Part shown: one piece after another, positions 1 to 13,400 of the stretch | Layout: each line of letters starts with the position of its first letter | Position numbering within the stretch: position 1 is the first letter of the stretch | Assembly: GCF_001039355.2 (NCBI RefSeq) | Contig: NW_019773792.1 | Coordinates: 598,875-662,874, forward strand | Reading direction: 5' to 3' | DNA length: 64,000 bases | From: Lingula anatina | Taxonomy: Eukaryota; Brachiopoda; Lingulata; Lingulida; Lingulidae | Program-made: the position numbers and the translations under genes | Notes under the pieces: generated by a model | What the model saw: only the letters and a program-made list of their open reading frames with translations | Told to the model about the DNA's origin: nothing | Databases searched by the model: none

Positions 1-475
1 TTTGTTTCAGTATATGTAACTGCACCATAAAATATAACCAAAGAAAATTAGTGCCCTGATCATGAGTAACTTAAGTGCCAAGAAGGGCTTTATTTATTAC
101 CTAACAAACTATAAAAGTGAATAGAAAGTGACCCTGCCCAACAAGTATTATGATGTATAATAGTATATATAACTGTGAAACGTTTTCACTTTTATGAAAA
201 CATAAAAATGGAAAAATGTTTATTACTTTTTTGTCAGCTCATCATACATATAGTATTATATATTTAATCAAGGATAGGTTTATGCCAACAGAGCATTAAT
301 AGTTTGCTTGTATAGTATTTTAATGTTTAAAAACTCTGTATGTGTGTTTGTACATGTTGTGAACTTGTTCATGTGTGTGTGCCCACGTTGTGCGTGTGCC
401 CCTGAACACGTGTATGCATGGTTTTTCATAAACATATTCATTTATTCATGTATGAATAAATTTGACTATTTCCAG
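1..475. other. Intron of the CUB-array gene (5' part outside window)
   Basis: No exon is supported here. The first exon in the window, at 476, is the second half of a CUB domain starting in phase 0. Its first-half exon must therefore lie upstream of the window, and this stretch is intron. It is AT-rich and ends in a pyrimidine-rich tract and AG acceptor at 474-475. Nothing else is visible. Confidence 0.7.
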
Positions 476-638
476 CTACGAGACGGACTGTTAGAGACAG
501 ATCCCCTGTTGGGAAGGTACTGTAGCACCTCTGAACCCGCCCCTATCAGGACGACAGGCCCCGTGGCCCAGGTCAGGTTTCACTCTGACGAGAGCCTCAG
601 TGACAGGGGCTTCCACATCACCTACTCTGAAGTGGACG
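476..638 (+). CDS. CUB module 1, second half (partial)
   Basis: Single 163-bp exon, acceptor at 474-475, donor GT at 639. It reads [16 protein letters not shown] and so on to the GFHITY strand, then a short linker SEVD. The fourth CUB cysteine is in RYC. The first half lies upstream of the window. A CT microsatellite follows 11 bases after the donor. Confidence 0.85.
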
Positions 639-647
639 GTAATATTG

Positions 648-694
<47 letters not shown>

Positions 695-2138
695 AAATGC
701 AATATTTCAGTATTTTTGATGGAAAAAGTGATAACTTATAGCAAGATTATAAACATCAGGTAATATCATGTAAATAGCATAGGCTTCATTTTCTCATTCA
801 AAAAGGTCAATGAAGGTTTTGTTAATAACTTTAATCCTCTTTCCCAGTGTCTCACTTTCTCAGGCTCATAAAAAAAATAATTTTCCTATTTTTCATCTCT
901 GATGAATCCTTCAGGTCCAGTCACCTGTGGTGGAGACTACACCTCCGGCAATGGCGTCATCATCTCTCCCAACTACCCCAACCCTTACAACCACAATGAC
1001 CAGTGTATATGGACGGTCACTGTGCCAGTCACAGAGGTCATCACACTGACCTTTACCAACATGGACCTGGAGGCCCACTCCAACTGTCAGTTTGACTATG
1101 TGGAGGTGAGATATCACTGGGTTGTAAATATTTTAAGTAATTCATTTTGATGAATTGATAAAATGTGCATGTACTTTGCCCTCGTCTGGGTCTTCTGGAA
1201 GAGGAACAGAATTTTTCAAGTTTATACTGATGGGCATCTAATTTTTTCTGTCAGAATGTATTTTAATATTTTCTTGTGATGAATAGACGACATGTGTGGA
1301 TACTTACCAATATAGTATAGCTTGTATTAGTGATGATTTGTGCGAGATATTCATTGTCAGAAATCAATTTCTGTATTATTTGCTTGATATTAATTAAAAG
1401 ATTATATAAGTTCTTAACAGTGTGCTTCAAATACTGATTAAAAACATGTTGGTGATGAATATTTTGTTGACCATTTTTTGACATTCACCCTTTAAGTCTG
1501 ATTGGTCAGTTGTCCAGTGACAGAAGTGAACAACAACAACTGTTTGCAGTTTAAAATGCACTCCATATGATCAGTGTCATTGTTTTTATTTTAATAAATG
1601 GGGAAAATCAAACTGTTTATTTGCAGGTGAGGGACGGAGGCAATGAATACGCAGACCTTGTAGGTCGTTACTGTGGCACCCAGCTCCCAGCCACATTCGT
1701 TTCCAGTATCAACAGACTCTGGGTGAAGTTCAAGTCTGACGTGTCCAACAGAGGGTCAGGGTTCAGAGCCACCTGGAATGTGGGTAAGAAAATGCACATT
1801 TTTTATTCTTATATTGCATAAATTTATTTTTTCTTTAATATAATATATTGTATTGGATTATATTGTATTGCCTTGACAGTAGTGCATTTGATTACAAAAT
1901 TTTAAAAAATCAATCCAAACATCAATTTTTATGCAAACAAATTTTAAGAGCCATGTTTCAAAATCTGGAATTATTGAACTGATTGACAATTTTGAAAATG
2001 AGCGTCTTGACCACCAACGAAGTTTTTGCTTAGACGTTACTCTCTTAGTTATCAGCCTGACTCAAAATTGGACAGATTTTGATTTGGTTAGAATTGAGCT
2101 AACTTGAAAGCAATAAGGTTGTGGTGATCCTTTATTTG

Positions 2139-2184
<46 letters not shown>

Positions 2185-4629
2185 CTGGGTAGGTGGAGAT
2201 CTGTGTTCACTGGATTCTTCTCGAGATTAAACAGATCTAGCTAATGACATTATTCTGTATTCCAGCATGTGGCGGCAGGTTCACCACCCCCACAGGCAGC
2301 CTCCATTCCCCGTACTTCCCTGGTAACTATCCCAATGAGAAGGAGTGTATCTACATCATAGCACAGCCCAGAGGGACCAGAATTACTCTCACATTCCAGA
2401 ACTTTGATATTGAGGCAGGGAACAATGATAACTGTAATTATGATTACTTGGAGGTGAGGATCTTGTTTTTCTTCTTTAATTTATATTAGATGAATACAAC
2501 AGTGTAAGAAGTATTTTTAATGGTCATTTGGCCTAGTGTAAAAAACTTAATCCCACTTTTAATGTAATAAACTATCAGTCATGACATGATTTCATATTTA
2601 AATTCTCCAGGTACGAGATGGTAGTGGCCCAGAAGCCAACCTTATTGGACGCTACTGTGGCAATGCTGTGCCAGCACCAGTGACATCTAGTGCCAATAAT
2701 ATGTGGTTAAAATTCAAGTCCGATGGCTCTGTACAAAACCATGGCTTCCTGGCCACATATGAAACCACTGACACAGGGACAGGTAAGGAAAGTGGGAAAT
2801 GAAATAATGAAAAACTATCTGATTGAGAATTTTCAGAGGAAAGATTTTTCAACTAGCAATTGTCAAGTGAAGTTTGTTTTCGATTTGTAATTCTGTTGTA
2901 TAAAGAATATTTTCCAAAAAAACGTTGCTGAGGAGACAGAAGGCCATTAAGTCAAGAACATTCCATATGTCTTGCCAGTTTTAAGTTAATTATCAGGAAA
3001 ACTCTCCATATTGTGTTTTACCTTTCTTTGCATTCCATTACTTCAGTGATAAATGGTCAGATTATATCTCTGTTTTTTGTGTAGATTGTGGCGGTAGTCT
3101 GACCGGTCAGGCGGGGTCATTCCACAGCCCTGGTCACCCCAATGTCTACCCCCACGGGGTCAACTGCACCTGGACAATCACCGTCGACCCCGGATATATT
3201 GTCCGGCTGACCTTCCTGACTTTTAGCATGGAGGCTGATGCTAACTGCCGCTATGACTATGTTGAACTTTTTGACAGTGGAAATGAGACGTCCCCCATTG
3301 GAAATTCATTAGGAAGGTATGTTTTGTGGATTATCAAGATATAACACATATCTTCTAAACTTAAATAAATTTTAAAATCTATTAAAACGCAAGTGCAGAC
3401 CTCCATCAAAACAAATAATTGACTAACTATTAACCATTAAATTTTTAATAAGTCATCACCAAAATTTTATTTTTCCTTTTAAGTTACTTCTGAATTTTAA
3501 GCATTTCTGATCTATCCTAAAATTTTTATCAACATCCATCCATAGCTGTTTGAGTTAGGTTGATGATGAATAAACACACTGAAGTAAAAATTGAACCTTC
3601 TTGACAGAGGTAAAGATGCACACTGTTGTGGTTATTTGCTAGCTGTGTCATAATTTTTTACCCACAATTCCAGGTACTGTGGCTCCACCATGCCTCCCGC
3701 CAGGCAGTCCAGAGAGAACAGCCTCACTGTTGTCTTGGTAACTGACTCTAGTGTGTCACACGAAGGTTTTGCTGCCAGTTATGTGGCACTCAATGGCAGT
3801 GTGTGTAAGTAACTGATATATTTTGTTTGGTGACATTTGCACCTTGTGAAGCTGATGAAAATGTACACAGTAAATAAGCAATACAGTAATTACTCTGTCT
3901 TTTCAGAGGGGAATATTGAAATTTTTTTTAGACATTGTATTTTTAAGACATAAATTCTTTAAAGTAGAACATTACTGTTGAGTGGTAGCAACAAAAAGTT
4001 AAAAAGTGGGCTACTCTCTGGTTCTATTATACGCAGTAAATTGTGGTACCGCCATGGATAAACACCACCAATGCCACACAAAAATATAATTTTTGTGACT
4101 ATAAATTTGTGTTTAAAAGTTTGATAATTTTTGCCCATTGAGAAGATCCGAGTAATTACCATATGGTCTTAATTTGGTTCATCAGCTAGGCTGTTCATTG
4201 CCTACACAATACAGCCATGCTACTGGCATCCTCCATATTTTATGGGCCGCTGTCCTGATATTGTTGACCCTTGTGTTTCCAGCATGTCACTATGAGTTAA
4301 CAGACCTGGTGGGTGTGATCACTAGTCCAGGGTGGCCAGGTGGTTACCCCCATCAGAAGACTTGTGAATGGACCATCAGTGTACCCCAGGACCACCAGAT
4401 ACAGCTCAATATTACTGACTTCCAGCTGGAGCAACATGCCAACTGTGACTATGACTACCTAGAAATCAGGTGGGCAAGGGAATTTTTTTAAACAGATCTC
4501 TTATTTTATTCTTCATTTTTTGTTTTTTTAAAGATTGGTTTTCCTGCCGTTTCTAGTTGCTTTTCTGCTATCTGATGATGTCCATTTGGAATACCAGGAT
4601 TGGTTCAGGAAAGGCTCAGGGAAGGAAGC

Positions 4630-4667
<38 letters not shown>

Positions 4668-4866
4668 TGTGTGTGTGTTTTTTTTTGTGTGTGTGTGTGT
4701 GTTTGTTTTTGTGTGTGTATTTGTTTTTGTGTGTGTGTATGTGTGTGTGTGTGTTTTTTTTCTTTGTGTGTGTGTGCTCTTGTGCACGCATTCTAACCGA
4801 GGACACACACCCGCCCGAAACCCACTAACCGAGGACACACCTCCAACCGAGGNACATAGACAAGTA

Positions 4867-4908
<42 letters not shown>

Positions 4909-7388
4909 TTGTGTGTGTGTGTGTGTGTGTGAAAGAGAGAGAGAGAGAGAGAGAGTTGGGAGAGTGGGTGGAAAGGTTTTATCCATCTGTGACCACTTAC
5001 AAATATTTGATAATTATTTCAGAAATGGCGGCTACGTGACATCACCTCTCATCGGCACATACTGTGGTACTACCATAGATAACCCTATACGTTCCCATAG
5101 CAACAGAATGTACCTCAAGTTCAAATCTGATGTCTCTCAGACTGCTCCTGGGTTCAGGATTTTCTATGATGGTTCTAGCACAGGTAAAGAAATCCAAAAC
5201 AGCTGCATTATTTTGACAAAAAGAAAATTATTCTTGATGAAATTTTTAGTTGTTGAGTTACCTGTGGTAGCATGCTCCCTTAGTGCAGTGTTGTGTCTGA
5301 TAAAGTATCATCAGTACAAATTTAACATTTTGAATTATAAATTGATGCAAATTTCAGGAATATTCCTGCACATTTCAAATTGACAAGTTAAATCATCCTT
5401 GATGTTTACTTGCAGTGGTAGCTGAATGTGGCATTATTGCATGATCATTTTTATCTTTTAATTCTTCTTCTTTTGACTGTTATTTTAATTCACCGTGCTA
5501 GGCTGTGGTGGTATACTAACGACACCTAGTGGCAGTCTGACATCCCCTAACTACCCTGCAGCTTACGGACACAACGCAGAGTGCTACTGGATCATACAGG
5601 TGGCAGAGGGCAGCACCATACAGCTCATGTTCTTGGACTTTGATATTGAGGCTCACACCAGCTGTGCTTATGACTATGTGGAGGTAGGTGGTGGTTGTTT
5701 GACATATGCGCTTATCAGGGGCAGATTAAGGCCATCTTCCGGAAGGAAGACTGTCAGATTTTCAAGTTTACATTGACGGGTATCTTATTTTTCTGTTGGA
5801 AGACGGTCAAAAGTGGAGGATGGATAAGTAAAGATAATTCGGAAGCCTGTCAGAAAATATCTCTGAATCCGCCCCTGCTTATGAAAAAACGGAACATTCA
5901 TCAATATAAGTAAGTCTAATGAAATTTTCGTAAATTGATATTGAAAATGGTTAATCATACGGTTTCCACTGAGTTTGTTGAAAAGAAAGCATAACTTTTT
6001 ATGCCTAAATTTCCAGATAAGAGAGTCAGATGCCAGTGGCGCCAGACTTGCCAGATACTGTGGCGGGCAGACTCCGCAGGGGGTCAGTTCTAGGACCAAT
6101 CAGATGTGGATTAAGATGAGGACAGACTACTCCAACAGTGGCAGAGGTTTCTTAGCTGGCTACAATGCCTGTGAGTTGTTAGACTGCAAACAGTTACCTT
6201 GCTTTTAAGTGTTGGACAATTACTTTGCTTTTAAGTGTTAAGGATTTTTAGTAGTGTATATGCAGAATAATATTATGACACCGTATAGAGTACAAATAAT
6301 TTTCATTGGACTTCTGCATCATCAGAGAGTGTACCTCTGATAGATGTATGGGATTTATAGCATATTTGTTTCTCATCAAAGAATATATTTTCAGCATGTA
6401 ACATAAAGCTCAGTCACATATATGGTGATATAGAAAAGCCAAATACAGAAATATCCTAACATATTTGTATGTCATATTTACATTTCATCATATTTTCAGT
6501 ATGTAACACAAAGCTTACTGACAAATATAGTGATGTAGAGAATCCATATATACAAATATCCCATTATATTTTGTGTGTCACAGTAGCAAATCATCATATT
6601 TTCAGTATGTAACACAAGACTCACAGCCAGGCGGGGTGCTATAGAAAGTCCAAACTTCCCCCAGCCGTACCCCCATGCTAGGGAGTGCACGTGGGTGATA
6701 GAGGCCACCCTGGGGAATACTGTGAATATCTCTTTCTCTCACCTGGATATAGAGGCACATGGCACCTGTAACTATGATTATGTAGAGGTATGGTATTATT
6801 GTCTGTTATTGTCAAATAGAAGTCTGATGTTTATATTGTGTATGTTAAGGGTATTATTTTTGAATGGAAGAATGGTTTTTCATGCAAAATGTTTGTTATG
6901 TCATGTTTCATTTTTTTTTTTAATAATGCAATGGAATAGTTCCATTTTTTTGCAGTAACAAGACAACATTCGCTTTAAATCATGGTATTTTGATAAGGTG
7001 AACAATTTTCACAAAGAAAAATTCTGTGGTGACATTTTAAAACAAACAAACAAATGTCCATTGTGAAAGTTGATCAGCATCCTTTAAGAGAAGATATTGT
7101 AAATAAAAAAATCCTGGACACATCAGATAAAAGATGATATTGTTAATAAATATTTCTTGGAAACCTTAGATCAGAGATGGTCAAGACGAGAATGCGAACT
7201 CCTTGGGTAAATTCTGTGGCCAGAATGTGCTGCCCCCTGCCATGGCATCTAGTGGGCAGTACTTGTGGGTCAAGTTTAAGTCGGACGCCAGTGTGGCCAG
7301 CAACGGGTTCAGACTGGAGTGGGTGATGAATGGTGAGTGACAGCCTGCGTCTGCCTTGGCCCTATATTTTATTGTAAAACTCACTCAC

Positions 7389-7428
<40 letters not shown>

Positions 7429-10400
7429 GTATTGATATACTCTGTGTTAAGTTCAGTTAAATTGTATCTATTAAGGGAAGATGGGATGATTAAGTTCATT
7501 TTGATCAATTTCAACAAGAGAGTGTGTGTGTGTGTGTGCGTGCACAATAAACACTCACTATTTCTGCATTCCAGGCTGTGGAGATGACCTGAGTGGTGAC
7601 ACGGGTAGTTTCAGCAGTCCTGGCTATCCCAACCCCTACCCCCACCGCCAGGTCTGTATATGGACCATCACCGTGCCAACAGGGAAGTCTGTGGAACTGA
7701 CCATCAGTGACTTTGACCTGGAATCTCATTCCAGCTGTAATTATGATGTACTGGAGGTGAGGAATGGGTTGTTTTATCAAAAGTTCTTTAAACTTAAATA
7801 TTTTCATATCAATAGCTTGGTCGTAAGCTAACAGTATGAAAATGTATGAAAAGTTTGTGTTTTAAAATTATCATATATGAGCCAACTATCAAGCTAATGA
7901 ACTTTTTTGCTCATTTCTTTAAGCATTTTACATGTATTCAAAATCAATATTATATTTAGAATTTTTTCCTTAAGTTTATCTTTGAAGGACCTTATACATT
8001 TTTTATAAAAAAAAGCATTATTTTGTTGCAATTTGATCATACCGGTTGATTTTTGTAGGTAATTTAGGTATTTGAAAGCATTTATATGGTAAAAGACATG
8101 TAGCTGTTTTATTGTTTCCTACTGGACAAGGTCTGTGGAGATGAGATTTTTCTAACTATTGACCTTTTGGGAGGCAAAAATATCATTGTCCTAGACAGCC
8201 CCCTGGACCTCAGACCATATTTTCCAACCATTTCACTAAATAGCAGGCACATCCCTGTTTCTGATAATATTATCAGTTTACCTGACATTTTCTGTGTCAT
8301 CCAGGTATTTGGAGGTGTAGATGACACAGCACCTAGACTGACCCAGCTGTGCCACACCCAGACTGACCCCCAGGTGGTGCAGAGTACAGGCAACAAGATG
8401 TTCATCAGGTTTAAAAGTGACGTCTCCGTGAACGGACGTGGATTTACTGCCACGTACCAGTCTAAAGATGGAGGTGAGATGGTGGGCTGTTCTTTCAGAC
8501 TTCCTAAAAAATCGTAAAGTTCTTAGGCTAATTGCTTAGATTGCTTAACTCGGATAGCTGATTTCATATCTTTGACATAGTGATATTGGTCTACAAGGTA
8601 TACAGAATGTTTAGCCCCCAGTAAGTGTAAATGGACTACAGTTTCCAGTGAGGGTAAAAACCATCCACAAAACAAGCATGCCATGTGTACACACATGTAT
8701 GATTTTCCTTTTTCCTAACTGATATCAAGATGATTTAGAAAGTTGGTGGGTTTGTGTGAAACTGTCAGTGACCTGGAGAAATTCAGGATAGATCCTTCTC
8801 TTTTAGCATACTTTCATTCCATCCTTTTATATATATTTTTGTTTTCCCTAAATGATTTCAGGCTGTGGAGGTAACTACACCACCCCGACAGCCACCATCA
8901 TGTCAACTAACTACCCCAACAACTACCCCAGTACCACAGACTGTCTGTATAAGATCACTGTACAACCCAACAGAGTGGTGCAGCTGACCTTTGAAGATTT
9001 TGACGTGGAGACACACTCCAACTGCTCCTATGATTATGTAGCCGTGAGTATATTTATCATTTTTGATACAGTTTTAGTTGATTTCTTTAATTAAAAACTT
9101 ATTTTTATGACGGCTCTGATACCAATCATTACAAGTGAGTAAGGTATCTCCTCTTCCTTCTTTTAAGTATAAAAACCATCTCTTATTTTCAGCTGGTTGA
9201 ACGCAACAAATGTTGAGTCCACTAGATTTTAATTGATTTCATTGACTTAAGAATTTCTGTTAAGATGGCTCAGATATCAAATTTTTGAGCAATTTAGATA
9301 TCTCCTGTTCCTTCTCCTTAAATTATAAAAACCATCTGTTATTCCCAGCTCTATGATGGCCCAGATGTGAACTCCCCGCAAATCATGATCCACTGTGGCA
9401 ATGCCCTGCCTAGCCCTGTCACCTACAGGAGCTCCAGTAACCAGATGACTGTCAGGATGAAGTCCGACGGCTCCATTACAGCTAAGGGATTCAAGGCCAC
9501 TTATGTGACAGGTAAGACAGGTAGAGAGCAGGTGTGGCAGAAAGTTTGAATTAAGGTATTTTTCTGGCTAGATTTTGAAGTCCCCACTATTTCCAAGATA
9601 ATTATCTATATCAGGGTCACATAAAGATATATAAAACGTGGTGAGAGCAATTAACACTGAGATCTTAATTTCCCTTTCACAAAACAAGAGTCACAGTCTA
9701 ACACCCCATTCTCATAGATTAGATCGACCTACATTGGATCGACCTAACTCCCTGGGGGTTCACGCTAAATAGCGGACACGAAAGTTAATTACCCCTTAAA
9801 GCTTGTAGTAGGCGGGGACGGACACTTAAGGTGGATTATCTGACAGTAATCTAGTGAGACTCCCCGCGGTGATAGATCGATCTAAAAGTTGTGAGAACAG
9901 AGCCTTAGTCACATATAACATCAAAATATCTACCCACAATTCCAGGCTGTGGTGGAATGTTGAGTGCAGAGACGGACGGCGCCATAACTTCCCCCAACTA
10001 CCCGAATGCCTACGACCACAACAGTAACTGTTCCTGGATTATAACCACAGATCAACCAAGTAAGTGTCATTCTCATTCAGGGCCAGGTGGCTGTAGTTGT
10101 GCACTGCATGCCTTCACTGCATGTATACATTGGAGTGTTTCTGGCTCTATGATTGCAAAGGATGATAAGGAAACAAATGAGTGGAAAAGTTTCCTATTAA
10201 ATGTTGTAGTGAATGGTCTATGATTAAGTGTAACAGTTTTTTGCTTAATTCAATGCCAACTATTTTCCACCATTTAGGGCTGATGCCTCTTTGGACAAAC
10301 AATTAAAATGTTTATTTTGGTGACATTAAAGACAATGAAACATATTTTTTTGTGTAAGTACAATGATTGTTTTAAAATAATGCAGGATTTTTAAAGTAAA

Positions 10401-13400
10401 AAAGAAAATGAAATGATAATAATTTGGTCATGTTCCTTCCAGCGGCCAGGGTGACCCTGATCTTCACTCACATGGACCTAGAGGACTACGCTAACTGCAG
10501 TGCTGACTACGTCATGGTTGCCGATGGCAACAACGCTAATGCTCCAGTCCTTGGAACGTATTGCGGCACACGCATTCCACCTGCCATTACGTCATTCAGT
10601 GGTGCCCTCTATGTGCAGTTTGTCAGTGACCAATCAGTTGGTCAATCTGGGTTCAGGGCAATATACAGCAAATCGTCCTCCTGTGAGTATTTTTATCTCG
10701 GTCAAATTCTCTTCTTGTGGATGTTTAAATCTAAATAAAATTCTCTTCCTATTAGGTTATATATTTTTGTCTAATCCACTTCTTGTGAATATTGCATGTC
10801 TAGGTAAAATTCTCTTTGTTATCATTTATATCTTATAAAAAAAACAATCAAAGGGCCTCAGGCACATGTCATGTTCATCATTGTGCTCCGTGAAAGTAGG
10901 GAGGGTTTGGTCAGAGAAGACTTTCATAAGCTGTCTTAGGTTATTAGAATAAAGTAAATTTTTCTTCAATCAACAGCCAATTATTGAAATTGTTCACCTC
11001 CAAAATTTCAATGCCTGTCAAAGCATGTTCATCAGGGAATGAGGCTGTCCAGGTGCAAGATGAAAAATGGAAATGAAGAGAGCTAGGATTTGTATTATAT
11101 ACTAAATTGTGTGCCATTTTCTTCCAGTCTGTGGTGGAGATCTGACATCCCAGCAGGGAGCATTCAACAGTCCTGGCTATCCAGATAACTACCCAAGGGA
11201 GACTGAGTGTATCTGGACTATCACTGCCTCCCCTGGGAACAGAATACAACTGGCTTTCAGGTTAGATTTAGAATAATATAATAATGTATATCTCGGTCAC
11301 TTGGGTGACTGTATCATCTCACAATGAAACCAAATTGAATGATTGTATATTTTTGTATAATGTATATATGTACTCAGTTAATTTTCATAAGTTCAATTTG
11401 TATTATATGTGATTGTCTTATTTATCTTCCTCTTTATTTATGCATTTTCGCTTTATTTACTTGTTGGTGTAATTTTTGTTGCATTCTCCACATGTTTATA
11501 TTAAAACTTGTTATTCATGAATGATTCCAGCATGTTTAACCTTGAGAACCACTACCTGTGTAATTATGACTATGTGGAGATCCGTGATGGAGGCGTCAGC
11601 GGTGATCTGGTTGGGCGTTACTGTGGCACCAATACACCGTCTAACCTGACGGCCAGTAACAGCCTCTGGATCAAGTTCCGCTCCAATCAGGCCAACAATG
11701 GTCAGGGCTTCATGGCTGAATACACCACAGGTATTTCTGACATGTCATTGCAGGTCTTTTAATTTTGTGAATCTATGACATGATAGTTTGTATTTCAAAA
11801 AATCTTCAAAAATTTTCAAGAATTTTAAAACTGGGTTTTGGTTCTTGGTGGCATACACTAAATTAACTATTTGCTAGTTGAGAGTTGTAAGAGATCTGAA
11901 TTATTTTTGATTCTCAGACAAAGATTAAACAAAACAGTGATGTACTTTCTCTTAGTGTTGCCTATAAACTATATTCATAATTCTGATTTATTCAGCTTAT
12001 AATATTACATGTAAACATTCAGGCTTTCTATGCTCTTTCTAATGCTGCAACTGATTATGACAAAGAAAAAAGGTAATAAATAATTGAATATTTTCAGTAT
12101 ATGGAGGCCAGATCTCAGGTACTTCGGGTCAGGTGGCGTCCCCTATGTACCCCAGCCCGTACCCACACAATACAGAGGCGGCCTGGGTGATTACTGTCCC
12201 CTTGGGTCAAGTGGTCAGGGTGGCATTTGATGTCCTGGACCTGGAGACCAGCGGAACCTGCTACTTTGATTATGTTCAAGTAGGGTTTTCAAGAAAAATT
12301 GGTCTTTTTCACTTTTTGTATTAATTTCTATGTGTCTGTGTATTTTGCTACATTGTAATGCCATGTTGTATCAAGTCAGAGTTGCTAGCATGCCGTCTAG
12401 TACTCAAAATACATAGATGTTATGGCTCACATCTTATAAACTGTAGAATATTGATGTGTTTCTCCTCTAAATAATAAATGCAGTACATATTAAATGCTAA
12501 GTGTTGGTACCTGTGTCCAGTTAGACAATATATAACATATGTTAAAACATTAAAACTTGAAAACCTTTCAGTTTCGGGACGGAGGAGCTGCAGATGCACC
12601 ACAAATTGGCAAATACTGTGGCACCACGGCACCATCACCGTTTACGTCGACAGGGAACCAGCTGTATGTGGCGTTCAAGTCTGACGCCAGCAGCACTGGA
12701 CAGGGGTTCCTGTTTAACTGGCAGGCAGTGTCTACTGTGATCACCACCCCATCACCAACACAAGCCACAACACCAGGTGACTGTCTGGGTGTAACTTGAA
12801 TATTGGCATTTCCAGATATGTCTGTCTGGGTGTAACTTGAATATTGGCATTTCCAGATGTGCTTGATTGAGTTAATTTGCACACAAATGCATGCACACAC
12901 ATGCACAAGCACACACTAAGCCAGATTACCATTGCAAGAAACATGATAATTGTGACCTTTCTGCTCATGATGACATATAATACAGTAACTGCATATCTAA
13001 ATTTCATCAATAGAAATAATTTATAGTAGTACACAAGATGGATTTTGCTTTCAGTGCCTGGTTGTGGAGGTGAACTGAGTGCCAGTGAAGTGGCCAACAC
13101 TGTGGTCTCTCCAGGATATCCCAGTGGTTATGTTAATAGATTAAACTGTGTCTGGACTATACGCTCCACTCCAGGATATAAGATATGGTTTAACATCACC
13201 TTTATTAACCTGGAGGCACACTCTGCCTGCAACTATGACAAACTGGTGCTCTATGACAGTAAGTCGGGCATGTATTGATATTGTATAAGAAGACCTGATA
13301 GTGATAGAAGTGACAGTGTATAAAAAGAACCCTTAGTGATAGAAAGTGTGCAGCATGTGTGCGGCACACTGTATAGTGTGCAGTAGTATGGGCGGCCAAA

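Noticed and set aside
491-691. Minus-strand frame starting with an Arg-Glu repeat
   Set aside because: Antisense of CUB module 1 exon and the CT microsatellite.
4528-4932. Several overlapping open frames of alternating Cys-Val or Thr-His
   Set aside because: They are translations of the TG/CA microsatellite in all frames and have no coding meaning.
7511-7807. 98-codon minus-strand frame
   Set aside because: Antisense shadow of the module 8 exon; no homology in that frame.
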